From contig CACYKA010000003.1 of the NCBI GenBank assembly GCA_902774795.1, positions 62,001 to 126,000 on the forward strand: DNA of 64,000 nt, given 5' to 3'. Made by a program: the position numbers and the translations under genes. The DNA comes from an uncultured Prevotellaceae bacterium. GTDB lineage: Bacteria > Bacteroidota > Bacteroidia > Bacteroidales > Bacteroidaceae. The notes beneath the pieces are model-generated. The model saw only the letters and a program-made list of their open reading frames with translations, was not told where the DNA came from and ran no database searches. Every line of letters starts with the position of its first letter. Position 1 is the first letter of the stretch. Of the stretch, positions 25,596-34,121 are shown piece after piece.

Positions 25596-26535
25596 ACCAC
25601 TCTTCCACGTTCTTCTCTATGCGGGCTGCAATGTTGCTCTGGTCTGTAGAACGGTCGAACTTCTCACCTACAATGTGCTCATACAGCTCTATGTAGCGCT
25701 CTGCTACTGACTCTGCATATTCGTCGGTAATCTCAGGCATAGTCTGTCCAGGCTCGTTCATGAAGTTGTGTTCTATCAGCCACTGTCTTACGAATTCCTT
25801 AGACAGCTGTTTCTGTGGCTCGCCCTTGGCAAACTTCTCTTCGTATCCGTCAGCATAGAAGTAACGTGAAGAATCTGGTGTGTGTATCTCGTCGATGAGA
25901 TAAACCTTTCCGTCACGCTTGCCGAATTCGTACTTCGTATCAACGAGTATGAGACCCTGCTTTGCTGCTATCTCCTGACCGCGTGCAAAGAGCTTGCGGG
26001 TATAGTCTTCCATTATCTCGTAGTCCTCTTTCGATACGATGCCCTGAGCGATAATCTCCTCTTTGGAGATGTTCATGTCGTGACCTTCGTCAGCCTTTGT
26101 GGTAGGTGTGATGATGGGCTCTGGGAAACGCTGGTTCTCCTTCATGCCGTCAGGCAGCTTCACTCCGCAAATCTCGCGGCAACCCTTCTCGTAATCGCGC
26201 CATGCAGAACCTGTCAGTATGCCACGGATAATCATTTCTACTCTGAAGCCCTCACACTTCAGACCTACTGTTACCTGTGGGTCTGGGGTAGCCAGTTTCC
26301 AGTTAGGGCAGATGTCCTGAGTGGCGTCGAGGAACTTTGCTGCAATCTGGTTCAGCACCTGTCCCTTGAAAGGTATTCCCTTTGGTAATACTACGTCGAA
26401 AGCAGATATTCTGTCTGTTGCCACCATCACCATGATGTCATCGTTGATGGTATAAACATCACGCACCTTGCCGTGATAAACTGCTGTCTGACCCTTGAAA
26501 TTGTACTCTGTTTTTGTTAATGCTTTATTCGCCAT
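25579..26535 (-). CDS. purC: Phosphoribosylaminoimidazole-succinocarboxamide synthase
   Basis: PurC joins aspartate to CAIR in purine synthesis. The 318-residue protein shows [11 protein letters not shown] and [14 protein letters not shown] at the N-terminus, [12 protein letters not shown] and [16 protein letters not shown] later, all conserved. It is the long form found in Bacteroidetes and yeast-like enzymes. Its start overlaps the end of phoH by 11 bases. Its C-terminal six residues are encoded by a repeat array. Confidence 0.96.
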   Translation of the reverse strand: MANKALTKTEYNFKGQTAVYHGKVRDVYTINDDIMVMVATDRISAFDVVLPKGIPFKGQVLNQIAAKFLDATQDICPNWKLATPDPQVTVGLKCEGFRVEMIIRGILTGSAWRDYEKGCREICGVKLPDGMKENQRFPEPIITPTTKADEGHDMNISKEEIIAQGIVSKEDYEIMEDYTRKLFARGQEIAAKQGLILVDTKYEFGKRDGKVYLIDEIHTPDSSRYFYADGYEEKFAKGEPQKQLSKEFVRQWLIEHNFMNEPGQTMPEITDEYAESVAERYIELYEHIVGEKFDRSTDQSNIAARIEKNVEEWLMVNG

Positions 26536-27493
26536 CGTTGTTATTTTTTAATTTGTTAATATCGTCGTATTCTTGGAATTTGTTTACTATGCGTGTCACC
26601 AGCTTGTGTCTTACTATGTCCTTGTCGTCCATGTGTATCACAGCCAGACCCTTTGTGCCTTCCAGTATTTCCATAGCCTGCAGCAGACCGCTCTTCTGAC
26701 CTCGTGGCAAATCCACCTGTGTCAGGTCACCGGTGATAATCATCTTCGTATTCCATCCCATGCGGGTGAGGAACATCCTTATCTGGGCCGTCGTCGTGTT
26801 CTGTGCTTCATCTAGGATTACTACTGCATCCGACAATGTCCTTCCTCTCATGAAGGCAAGCGGTGCTATCTGTATGATGTGCTTGTCAATCATGTCCTGC
26901 AGCTTTGCCTGTGGAATCATGTCTTCCAACGCGTCGTAAAGCGGCTGAAGATATGGGTCTATCTTCTCCTTCATGTCTCCGGGCAGGAATCCCAGTTTCT
27001 CACCGGCCTCCACAGCAGGGCGCGACAGAATGATTCTCTTCGCTGTCTTCTCCTTGAGGGCTTTGACGGCAAGGGCTATTGACAGGTATGTCTTACCCGT
27101 TCCTGCAGGTCCTATGGCAAAGACCATGTCGTTCTTCTCGTATGCATCGATAATCTCCTGCTGGTTGTGCGAACGGCTTCTGATGGGCTTACCTGAGAGG
27201 TTATAGACCACTACTCCCTTCGAACCGTCTTTCCTCGTCTTGCCGCCCTTTACGATGTCGAGGATGTCCTCTTCGTCAATGACGTTGAATTTCAGCAGGT
27301 GCTTCTGCATCTTATCCATAGCCTCCTCAAAGGCACACAGTTCCTCTTCGTCACCCAACACACGTATCACGTTGTCGCGTGCCATGATGCGCAGTTTCGG
27401 GAACAGCGAACGTACCATTTGCAGGTGCGAGTTACCGACTCCGTAGAATGCTACGGGGTCTATATCTTCAAGTATGATATGCTTTTCTGTCAT
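26525..27493 (-). CDS. PhoH-family ATPase
   Basis: The 322-residue protein belongs to the PhoH/YbeZ group of cytosolic P-loop ATPases linked to RNA metabolism and ribosome maturation. Walker A is [11 protein letters not shown] (~137), Walker [12 protein letters not shown] (~228), and [14 protein letters not shown] follows. The N-terminal ~100 residues form the KH-like part. It is expressed from its own promoter nine bases upstream of ATG, and its end overlaps purC by 11 bases, so purC is likely translated from the same mRNA. Confidence 0.93.
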   Translation of the reverse strand: MTEKHIILEDIDPVAFYGVGNSHLQMVRSLFPKLRIMARDNVIRVLGDEEELCAFEEAMDKMQKHLLKFNVIDEEDILDIVKGGKTRKDGSKGVVVYNLSGKPIRSRSHNQQEIIDAYEKNDMVFAIGPAGTGKTYLSIALAVKALKEKTAKRIILSRPAVEAGEKLGFLPGDMKEKIDPYLQPLYDALEDMIPQAKLQDMIDKHIIQIAPLAFMRGRTLSDAVVILDEAQNTTTAQIRMFLTRMGWNTKMIITGDLTQVDLPRGQKSGLLQAMEILEGTKGLAVIHMDDKDIVRHKLVTRIVNKFQEYDDINKLKNNNDGE

Positions 27494-27502
27494 AAATCGC
27501 TA

Positions 27503-27510
27503 CAAAGTTA
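27503..27510 (-). promoter_or_regulatory. -7 element for phoH-purC
   Basis: On the minus strand this reads TAACTTTG, nine bases before the phoH ATG. It is one half of a divergent promoter pair; the two -7 elements are about 32 bases apart. Confidence 0.55.
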
Positions 27511-27542
27511 CGAATTTTTTTCTATATATCAATATTTTTTTG

Positions 27543-27550
27543 TACTTTTG
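27543..27550 (+). promoter_or_regulatory. -7 element for the DUF5715 gene
   Basis: TACTTTTG is preceded by a T-run and followed after 21 bases by ATG 27572. Confidence 0.6.
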
Positions 27551-27571
27551 TGCCCAAATTTATAAAAAACA

Positions 27572-28330
27572 ATGCGTTTTACGAAGCATACATATCTCAA
27601 TGGGTTCACATTTGTCGTTATTGCCCTTGCACTTGGCAGGTGCGGATACGATTTTGCCCACTCTCATGATAATACCAAGGATTTAAGCCCTGTTGAGGCA
27701 TCCGATAGCACAAACGTTTCCTATGCTTTTGCCTCTGGAGACTCTATTCAGGAAGTATCTACCCCTCACAGGATATATTCTGTTCCCAGTTTCGCAAACA
27801 CCTTTCCTGACAATAATGATGTGCAGCTCATCGCTGCCAACAAGAATGGTGTGCGTCCTCCGAAGAACCGTGCAGAGGCGGAACGCAGACTTAGCGAACT
27901 GGTCTATGCTGGTGCCAACCCCTATTTTCATGTTGACAAAATGAAGCAGAGTATCCCTTATCTTGTTCCGAAGGCTTCTTTGCTGCTGCAGGACATCGGC
28001 AGATCGTTTTATGACTCGCTGTACATAAAGGGAATACCACTTCATCAGATTATCGTAACCAGCATCTTGCGTACCGATGAGGATGTGGCAAATCTGCAGA
28101 AGGTTAATCGTAATGCTACTGAGAATTCATGCCATCGTTATGGCACGACCTTCGATATATGTTATAATAGGTATAAGACTGTGTCAACTAAAGCAGAGCC
28201 GCGTCGCCTGGTGCGTAATGATACTCTCAAGTGGGTGCTTGCCGAGGTACTTCGTGACAAGCGCGAGGCAGGGCGCTGCTACGTGAAACACGAGGTTAAA
28301 CAGGGCTGTTTCCACATTACGGTGAGGTAA
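27572..28330 (+). CDS. DUF5715 family protein, LAS-peptidase-like
   Basis: The protein has 252 residues with an N-terminal hydrophobic segment that contains a Cys (ALALGRCGYDF) and may be a signal or lipoprotein sequence, though the lipobox is poor. The conserved core SILRTDEDVANLQKVNRNA followed by SCHRYGTTFDICY resembles the SxHxxGxAxD zinc motif of LAS peptidases (D-Ala-D-Ala dipeptidase/M15), and CFHITV at the end could supply another His. A cell-wall peptidase role is plausible but is inference. A bidirectional terminator follows. Confidence 0.82.
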   Translation: MRFTKHTYLNGFTFVVIALALGRCGYDFAHSHDNTKDLSPVEASDSTNVSYAFASGDSIQEVSTPHRIYSVPSFANTFPDNNDVQLIAANKNGVRPPKNRAEAERRLSELVYAGANPYFHVDKMKQSIPYLVPKASLLLQDIGRSFYDSLYIKGIPLHQIIVTSILRTDEDVANLQKVNRNATENSCHRYGTTFDICYNRYKTVSTKAEPRRLVRNDTLKWVLAEVLRDKREAGRCYVKHEVKQGCFHITVR

Positions 28331-28334
28331 TAAA

Positions 28335-28361
28335 AAAGGCGCATCAGTTTGATGTGCCTTT
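28335..28361. terminator. Bidirectional terminator between DUF5715 gene and trpS
   Basis: AAAGGCGCATCA pairs with TGATGTGCCTTT around a three-base loop: 12 pairs with one G-U. A-runs lie on the left and T-runs on the right, so it can serve both converging genes. It includes the trpS stop codon (28344-28346). Confidence 0.88.
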
Positions 28362-29438
28362 ATATTTTTCTGCCTGTTCCTGTATCAGGTCTTGATCGTC
28401 GAAGTAGTTTATCTGCATCGCGGCCTTTACCTCTTCCAGAGTCTTCTGGCCTCGTGCCCTTGCAACTTCCGTTCCTTTGCGGAGTATCTCATATACTTCT
28501 GGTATGTGCTGCTCCCAGTAGTGGCGGCGCTCCCTGATGGGCTCCAGACGTGCATTGAGAACGTTGAGCAGGAACTTCTTGCATGTGCCGTCGCCGAGAC
28601 CGCCCTTGGTATAGTGAGCTTTCAGTTCGTCGAGGTTCTTGTATTCCGGCAGGAACTGTGCAAAGTCCTCGTCCGTGCAGAATGCATCGAGGTATGTGAA
28701 TACCGTGTTGCCCTCCAGATGACCTGGGTCTTCTATCTTCAGGTGCAGGGGGTCGGTAAACATCGAATTCACCTTCTTCTTCAGTTCCTTCGGGCTGTCT
28801 GAAAGATATATGCAGTTACCCAGCGACTTACTCATCTTTGCCTTCCCGTCAGTACCAGGCAGCCTGAGGCATGCGGCATTGTCAGGAAGCAGTATCTTCG
28901 GCTCTATGAGTGTCTCGCCATAGGTGTGGTTGAATCTGCGTACTATCTCGTTCGTCAGCTCCAGCATGGGCTTCTGGTCTTCTCCCACAGGTACCGTGGT
29001 AGCCTTGAACAGGGTGATGTCGGCAGCCTGTGATATGGGGTAGCAGAAGAAGCCTGTCGGTGTGCCGCCCTCGAAGTTGCGCATCTCCAGTTCCGTCTTT
29101 ACGGTAGGATTACGCTGTAGCCTCTGTACTGTCACGAGGTTCATGAAGTAGAACGACAGCTCTGTCAGTTCTGGTACGGCACTCTGAATGAATATGTTTG
29201 TTTTCTCTGGGTCGAGGCCTGCAGACAGGTAGTCCAGCGCCACCTCGATGATGTTCTGGCGCACTTTCTCTGGGTTGTCGAAATTGTCCGTCAGCGCCTG
29301 TGCATCAGCAATCATAACGAATATCTTGTCATATTCGCCTGAATTCTGCAATTCCACGCGACGGCGCAGCGAACCCACATAGTGACCTATGTGCAACTTG
29401 CCGGTAGGCCTGTCACCAGTCAGTATTACTTTTTCCAT
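28344..29438 (-). CDS. trpS: Tryptophanyl-tRNA synthetase
   Basis: TrpS charges tRNA-Trp. The 364-residue protein has the class I signatures: GDRPTGKLHIGHYVGSL at the N-terminus (HIGH motif) and KMSKS in DGKAKMSKSLGN (~205). Length is normal. Its last codons form the terminator stem. Upstream is the heptamer array behind the amylase gene. Confidence 0.97.
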   Translation of the reverse strand: MEKVILTGDRPTGKLHIGHYVGSLRRRVELQNSGEYDKIFVMIADAQALTDNFDNPEKVRQNIIEVALDYLSAGLDPEKTNIFIQSAVPELTELSFYFMNLVTVQRLQRNPTVKTELEMRNFEGGTPTGFFCYPISQAADITLFKATTVPVGEDQKPMLELTNEIVRRFNHTYGETLIEPKILLPDNAACLRLPGTDGKAKMSKSLGNCIYLSDSPKELKKKVNSMFTDPLHLKIEDPGHLEGNTVFTYLDAFCTDEDFAQFLPEYKNLDELKAHYTKGGLGDGTCKKFLLNVLNARLEPIRERRHYWEQHIPEVYEILRKGTEVARARGQKTLEEVKAAMQINYFDDQDLIQEQAEKYKGTSN

Positions 29439-29466
29439 TTATATTTTATTGAACATTGAAAATTAT

Positions 29467-29494
29467 TCTTCACTCTTCACTCTTCACTCTTAAC
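29467..29494 (-). repeat. Heptamer array at the end of the amylase gene
   Basis: Four units on the plus strand: TCTTCAC three times and TCTTAAC. In the sense direction the unit GTGAAGA carries TGA. The amylase stop lies inside, so the final VKSEE residues are repeat-encoded. Confidence 0.85.
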
Positions 29495-31132
29495 TTTCCA
29501 CACTCTCGCTCCCAACGCAGGTACTGTCATCTTCACGCCGCTGTCGGCCTTCAGGGTGATGGCCTGTTTCTCGCCAGAGAGCAGGTCGGTAGCCTCATAG
29601 TCCTTTTCAGGGATTGAGAGCCCTTCGAAAGCGTGCTTTGGTATGTTTACGCTGATGTTGACCTTATTGTCAGAGAAGTTACATACCACCAGCAGCATTT
29701 CGTCGTCTTTCTTCCTGAGGAAGGCATATTGCCTTGCAGCGTCGAAGCAGTCGCTGTTGTTGTTCACATACATCAGGTCGTATGTCTCGCCGTCAACAGC
29801 CTTTTCGCTCCTTGCTATCTGCATCACCTTCTCGTGAAGTGCATATATCTCCTTCTCCTGTTTTTTGAGCTTTCCCTTGTCAGCCCTGCACAGGGTGTCG
29901 ATGCTCCAATAGTCGAAGATGGTGGTTCGTCCGTCCTTGCCTGAGAATCCCTCTTCGTCCATGCCGCGCTCACCATATTCCTCGGCAGCATACAGCATGA
30001 AGGGGTTGCCCTGCATCAGCACGCTCGCCACCAGTCCTGGAATACCCTTCTTCGCATCGCCTGCAAAGTAGTCTGATGCCACACGCTGTTCGTCGTGGTT
30101 CTCAAGGAAGTAGAGCATGTGCTTCTTTATGTCATCAGTAGCCTGCCAAGCTCCTGTAATGGCGTTGGCAGGTGTCATTCCGCATATTACGCCGCGCATG
30201 GTGTCGTACATACCCACTTTGTCGTACAGGTAGTCGAAGCCGGCAGCGATGTAGTTGCGGTATTCGGCAGGATTATATACCTCTCCTATGAATACGATGT
30301 CAGGATGCACGGCCTTCACTTTGTCTGTTGCCCAAGCCCAGAAAGCAGAGGGCACCATCTCGGCCATGTCGCATCTGAATCCGTCCACGCCCTTCTTAGC
30401 CCAGAAGAGCAGTATGTCGGTCATCTTGTTCCATGTGTCGGGAATGGGGTCGAAATGTCCGTAGCCTGTCCAGTAATCCTTGCCGTAGTTCAGCTTCACC
30501 GTCTCATACCAGTCGTTCTTGCCCGGATGATTGTCGAAGTGGTCGTTGCCAGTCGATTTTGCAGGAAACTCCTCATAGTCTGCTATGTCGAAAGTAGGCT
30601 CCAGCCTGCATCCAGGGCAGTAGTAGAAGTTGTTCTGCGGATTGAAACCGTCGTTGGTATTGTCGTCGGCACCTAGGTCTTTGACGCCCTTGGGCTTTGC
30701 TATCGACTTGTACTGGCGTGCTACGTGATTGGGCACGAAGTCCATTATCACCTTCAGGCCTGCCTTGTGGGTACGCTTTATGAGGGCTTCGAATTCCTTC
30801 ATGCGCTTGTCCACGTCGGTAGCCAGATCAGGGTCAACGTCGTAGTAGTCGCAGATGGCATACGGAGAGCCCGCCTTTCCCTTCACTACAGCAGGATGCT
30901 GGGTCGGAATGCCGTTAGCAGAATAGTCCGTCTGAGTGGCATGGCGTATCACTCCAGTGTACCATACGTGTGAGATACCCATATCCTTGAAGTGCTTCAG
31001 GGTCTTCTCGTCGAAGTCGGCGAATTTTCCTGAACCGTTTTCTGCCAACGTGCCGTTAGGCTTTCTCTTGGTATTCCTGTTGCCGTAAAGCCGCGTGAAA
31101 ACCTGATAGATTATAATCTTATTATTGAGCAT
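29477..31132 (-). CDS. Alpha-amylase family protein (GH13), cytosolic
   Basis: The 551-residue protein has no signal peptide. The GH13 barrel has VIMDFVPNHVAR (~128), nucleophile D255 (GFRCDMAEM), acid/base E284 (FIGEVYN) and D347 (LENHDEQR), then a C-terminal beta domain. It should cleave alpha-1,4 glucan, probably intracellular glycogen or imported maltodextrin, complementing the branching enzyme at 12 kb. fabD lies upstream with a dispersed repeat between them. Confidence 0.92.
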   Translation of the reverse strand: MLNNKIIIYQVFTRLYGNRNTKRKPNGTLAENGSGKFADFDEKTLKHFKDMGISHVWYTGVIRHATQTDYSANGIPTQHPAVVKGKAGSPYAICDYYDVDPDLATDVDKRMKEFEALIKRTHKAGLKVIMDFVPNHVARQYKSIAKPKGVKDLGADDNTNDGFNPQNNFYYCPGCRLEPTFDIADYEEFPAKSTGNDHFDNHPGKNDWYETVKLNYGKDYWTGYGHFDPIPDTWNKMTDILLFWAKKGVDGFRCDMAEMVPSAFWAWATDKVKAVHPDIVFIGEVYNPAEYRNYIAAGFDYLYDKVGMYDTMRGVICGMTPANAITGAWQATDDIKKHMLYFLENHDEQRVASDYFAGDAKKGIPGLVASVLMQGNPFMLYAAEEYGERGMDEEGFSGKDGRTTIFDYWSIDTLCRADKGKLKKQEKEIYALHEKVMQIARSEKAVDGETYDLMYVNNNSDCFDAARQYAFLRKKDDEMLLVVCNFSDNKVNISVNIPKHAFEGLSIPEKDYEATDLLSGEKQAITLKADSGVKMTVPALGARVWKVKSEE

Positions 31133-31149
31133 TGATTGTATTTTAATTG

Positions 31150-31207
31150 TCGCGCCTGTTTTGTCGATATGCCGAAATATCGTTATATCGAAATATCGAT
31201 AGGCGCG
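31150..31207 (-). repeat. Dispersed repeat copy A (fabD-amylase gap)
   Basis: The segment contains 8-bp ATATCGAA-type units and ends, on the minus strand, with CGACAAAACAGGCGCGACA. A diverged copy is found at 47147-47190 on the plus strand. In both places it lies between the stop of one gene and the start of the next on the same strand. Confidence 0.7.
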
Positions 31208-31215
31208 TCTTTATC

Positions 31216-32112
31216 TTACGCAATTCCCGAGATTGTGATTCCCTCGATGCCCTTGGCAATCTTCAGAATCATGCCCTGCAGAGCCTTGCCAGGACCACAC
31301 TCTACGAAGTCTGTAGCGCCGTTTTTCAGCATCTCCTGCACCTCGTAAGTCCACTTCACAGGAGCTGTCAGCTGTGCAATCAGGTTCTGCTTTATCTCCT
31401 CAGCGTCGGTGTGAGGCTTTGCGTCCACATTCTGATAAACAGGAATCTTCGGAGTAGAGAATGTAGTAGCCTCGATGGCAGCCTGCAGCTCGTCCTTTGC
31501 TGGCTGCATCAGTGGAGAGTGGAATGCGCCGCCCACTGGCAGTGGCAGAGCACGCTTGGCACCAGCTGCTGTCATAGCCTCGCAAGCCTCGGCGATAGCC
31601 TCCTTGTTTCCTGAGATAACCAGCTGTCCTGGGTTGTTATAGTTAGCAGGCACCACGATGTTGCCCGGCTTGTTGATAGAAGCACATATCTCTTCAATCT
31701 TCTGGTCGTCAAGACCGATGATGGCAGCCATAGTAGATGGAGCAGCCTCGCAAGCCTTCTGCATAGCCTGAGCACGCTGTGACACCAGTTTCAAACCATC
31801 CTCGAAAGTCAGAGCACCGGCAGCTACGAGTGCAGAGAACTCACCCAGAGAGTGACCGCCAACCATGTCGGCATCAAATGCGTCACCGAGGCAGATGGCA
31901 GAGATTACAGAATGCAGGAATACGGCAGGCTGAGTAACCTTTGTCTGCTTCAGTTCTTCAGCAGTACCCTCAAACATTATCTTTGTTATTTCAAAGCCGA
32001 GGATTTCGTTAGCCTTGTCAAACAGTTCTTTCGCCTTAGGATTGCTCTCATACAAGTCTTTACCCATACCTGGGAACTGGGCACCCTGCCCAGGGAATAC
32101 AAATGCTTTCAT
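31216..32112 (-). CDS. fabD: Malonyl-CoA:ACP transacylase
   Basis: FabD loads malonate onto acyl carrier protein for fatty acid synthesis. The 298-residue protein has FPGQGAQFPGMGKDLYE at the start and the nucleophile motif GHSLGEFSALVAAG (~92). QVTQPAVFLHS precedes it as usual. Length is normal. The leader contains GGGAGTGAA-type repeats downstream of a -7 element. Confidence 0.97.
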   Translation of the reverse strand: MKAFVFPGQGAQFPGMGKDLYESNPKAKELFDKANEILGFEITKIMFEGTAEELKQTKVTQPAVFLHSVISAICLGDAFDADMVGGHSLGEFSALVAAGALTFEDGLKLVSQRAQAMQKACEAAPSTMAAIIGLDDQKIEEICASINKPGNIVVPANYNNPGQLVISGNKEAIAEACEAMTAAGAKRALPLPVGGAFHSPLMQPAKDELQAAIEATTFSTPKIPVYQNVDAKPHTDAEEIKQNLIAQLTAPVKWTYEVQEMLKNGATDFVECGPGKALQGMILKIAKGIEGITISGIA

Positions 32113-32146
32113 TTTTTCGATATTTTTAATTGTTATTATTAATTTC

Positions 32147-32180
32147 TTTCCACTCCCTTTTTCACTCCCTTCTCACTCCC
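32147..32180 (-). repeat. GGGAGTGAA-type repeats in the fabD leader
   Basis: Three CACTCCC words spaced 11-12 bases apart on the plus strand (sense GGGAGTG). Unlike most arrays, this one is in the 5' leader of a gene and not at a stop codon. Confidence 0.7.
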
Positions 32181-32196
32181 TTTTAAAATTCGCGTG

Positions 32197-32204
32197 CAAA
32201 ATTA
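32197..32204 (-). promoter_or_regulatory. -7 element for fabD
   Basis: On the minus strand this reads TAATTTTG, followed by CACGCG and an ~80-base leader that carries the repeats. Confidence 0.55.
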
Positions 32205-32374
32205 CAAAAAAAAAATGACACCCGCAAATATTTCTTCCTTTTGTAAATACCTTTTTAAATTGGTTAACTAATTATTGATAATCCGTGAATTAGTTTTTTA
32301 CCTTTTTTTGTGCAATACGTAATTATTCTTAAAAAAAAGTTGAAATAAAATTTGGAACTTTGCTGATTTGTTTG
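32205..32374. other. AT-rich intergenic stretch between divergent fabD and lipoprotein promoters
   Basis: The full gap between the two genes is 371 bases. Apart from the two promoter elements and the repeats in the fabD leader I see no open frame, RNA gene or clear hairpin here. Confidence 0.5.
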
Positions 32375-32382
32375 TATATTTG
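32375..32382 (+). promoter_or_regulatory. -7 element for the lipoprotein/TonB receptor/DUF4249 operon
   Basis: TATATTTG is preceded by TTTGG at 32351-32355, about 19 bases upstream, which fits the -33 element. The leader to ATG 32484 is about 100 bases and AT-rich. Confidence 0.65.
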
Positions 32383-32483
32383 CAGCCGGCAATTTGTGAA
32401 AGCCTAAACATTGAGTACTACGGTATGCGCATAATAATTACATTATAATAAAATACAATATCTATTAACAAAAAATTTAAATT

Positions 32484-34121
32484 ATGAAAAAGAAGTATTT
32501 TTGGTTCTATGTCGTTGCCTTAGTCATGGCATTAGGAATGTCTGCTTGTAGTAGCAGCAGTGATGACAATGGTGGTGGTTCGGATAATCCCCAGTCCATT
32601 GCGGGTGTATATTCAATTGATACCTACACGCTGACTTTTTATGACAACAGCACCTTTAGTGCTACAGACAATGCTACAGGTAAGAATTATACAGGTTCTT
32701 ACACATACAATGCCCCGGACCTGATATTGTCTGGTGTTGTAGCAACGAGAGCTTTTTCTTTGGAAGAAGGAAAAACGTATAGTTTTAATGTCGAACGTGT
32801 TGGTAATAGTCTCGTGTTGACAAATAAGGAGACCGGTGAGGTAATGACATTGGACTATGTGGCTGCTGCACCCCCGTCAGATGGACAATTGACACCGGAT
32901 GAAGAGAGAGCTTACATTGAGGCAACAGCACGCAGTCTGGAAACATACTTTGTTGCTAACGAATGGCAGGAATTTACAGATTTGGCAAAAGAAGTACAGG
33001 ATGTAAATGCTAATGCTTTGGATGATTTCATAAATGAGTTTGTTCAGCGCACATTAACAGGATATAATAAGTGGGGATATCAATATGGTTATGATCAGGT
33101 ATATTCATATGTCTATATCGATAATTACTATGATAAGCTAGTCCTCTTGTCTCAGGCCTATGGACAGTTCCAGGCATCGTATGGCGGACGTTGGGAAAAA
33201 GTTGGTTCTGATGCAGGTGTGAAATTCACATATAATGACTCGAAAGGTGCTGTTTGGGTGGTTAATCTCACTTGTAGCGGAAGTACTGGCAAGATACGTA
33301 TAGATGAATGGAAGGAAAAGTATGGGCAGGAAATAAATACTGTTGACTTCGATGATACAGGTGTTACACCATATGTTAGTGGTCGAGACCATCTGCTGAT
33401 AGACGTTCCTACTCAGGTTACGGCAACTCTTACACGTGATGGCGTGACCAAGATGCAGACAACGGTTAATATATCTAAATTCCTGAATGCTACTGACGAG
33501 CATAGCCAGCTTTCTTTCCTCGGACAGGCAGCAGGTACGGTGGATGTAATGATACAGCCGACAGGAGAAGCATTCAATGTTCATGTTGATTTTGACTATA
33601 TAAATAATACAAACAGTACTGTGAATGCAACTGTCAAGAGAGGCAACACAGAACTCGTGAATGTGGCTGTAAATGCTACGCCTCAGGCTTCTGCACCTCA
33701 GGAGATGGATAAAGTTAACAATGCTTCTGCCGTCGTATCCGTTCTTAACAGACTTACGGTTCGTATGACAGTTTCTGAAGGAAAGAGCGTTTATGATGCA
33801 TACCACGATGCAAACAATAAGAGAAACCGTTACAATGAGGAGGTTGTAAAGAACTGCGCAAACGTTATTAACAACAGTGTAAGCGCATATATTACCAATG
33901 GTCCTACAAGTACAGTTAATCAGGGTACTTTGAGGGTCGCTGTAAAGGGTAAGCAAGACTATCAGGGCACTCGCTATGAGCTCTATCCAACCCTTAACTT
34001 TGCCGATGGTTCAAGCTATGCATTTGAGGATTACTTCACAGAGGCATACTTCAAATCTGTCATCGACTATGCAGAGCAGTTGGGCAAGGACTTTGAAAGA
34101 ATGCTGAAGAAGACAAAGTGA
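32484..34121 (+). CDS. Large surface lipoprotein of unknown function
   Basis: The 545-residue protein starts with a lipoprotein signal ending LGMSAC, followed by Ser/Asp/Gly-rich SSSSDDNGGGSDN, the type of tether that favours surface export in Bacteroidetes (inference). Residues ~40-130 look like a lipocalin-like sheet (IAGVYSIDTYTLTFYDNSTF). The remainder is not recognisable: a helical part with many Tyr, then beta-rich sequence. It overlaps the receptor gene start by four bases, so the two proteins are probably made together and may form a complex. Confidence 0.8.
   Translation: MKKKYFWFYVVALVMALGMSACSSSSDDNGGGSDNPQSIAGVYSIDTYTLTFYDNSTFSATDNATGKNYTGSYTYNAPDLILSGVVATRAFSLEEGKTYSFNVERVGNSLVLTNKETGEVMTLDYVAAAPPSDGQLTPDEERAYIEATARSLETYFVANEWQEFTDLAKEVQDVNANALDDFINEFVQRTLTGYNKWGYQYGYDQVYSYVYIDNYYDKLVLLSQAYGQFQASYGGRWEKVGSDAGVKFTYNDSKGAVWVVNLTCSGSTGKIRIDEWKEKYGQEINTVDFDDTGVTPYVSGRDHLLIDVPTQVTATLTRDGVTKMQTTVNISKFLNATDEHSQLSFLGQAAGTVDVMIQPTGEAFNVHVDFDYINNTNSTVNATVKRGNTELVNVAVNATPQASAPQEMDKVNNASAVVSVLNRLTVRMTVSEGKSVYDAYHDANNKRNRYNEEVVKNCANVINNSVSAYITNGPTSTVNQGTLRVAVKGKQDYQGTRYELYPTLNFADGSSYAFEDYFTEAYFKSVIDYAEQLGKDFERMLKKTK

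Noticed and set aside
33138..33956. 272-codon open frame on the minus strand
   Set aside because: Opposite the lipoprotein gene, which has a lipobox and promoter; the minus frame has neither.
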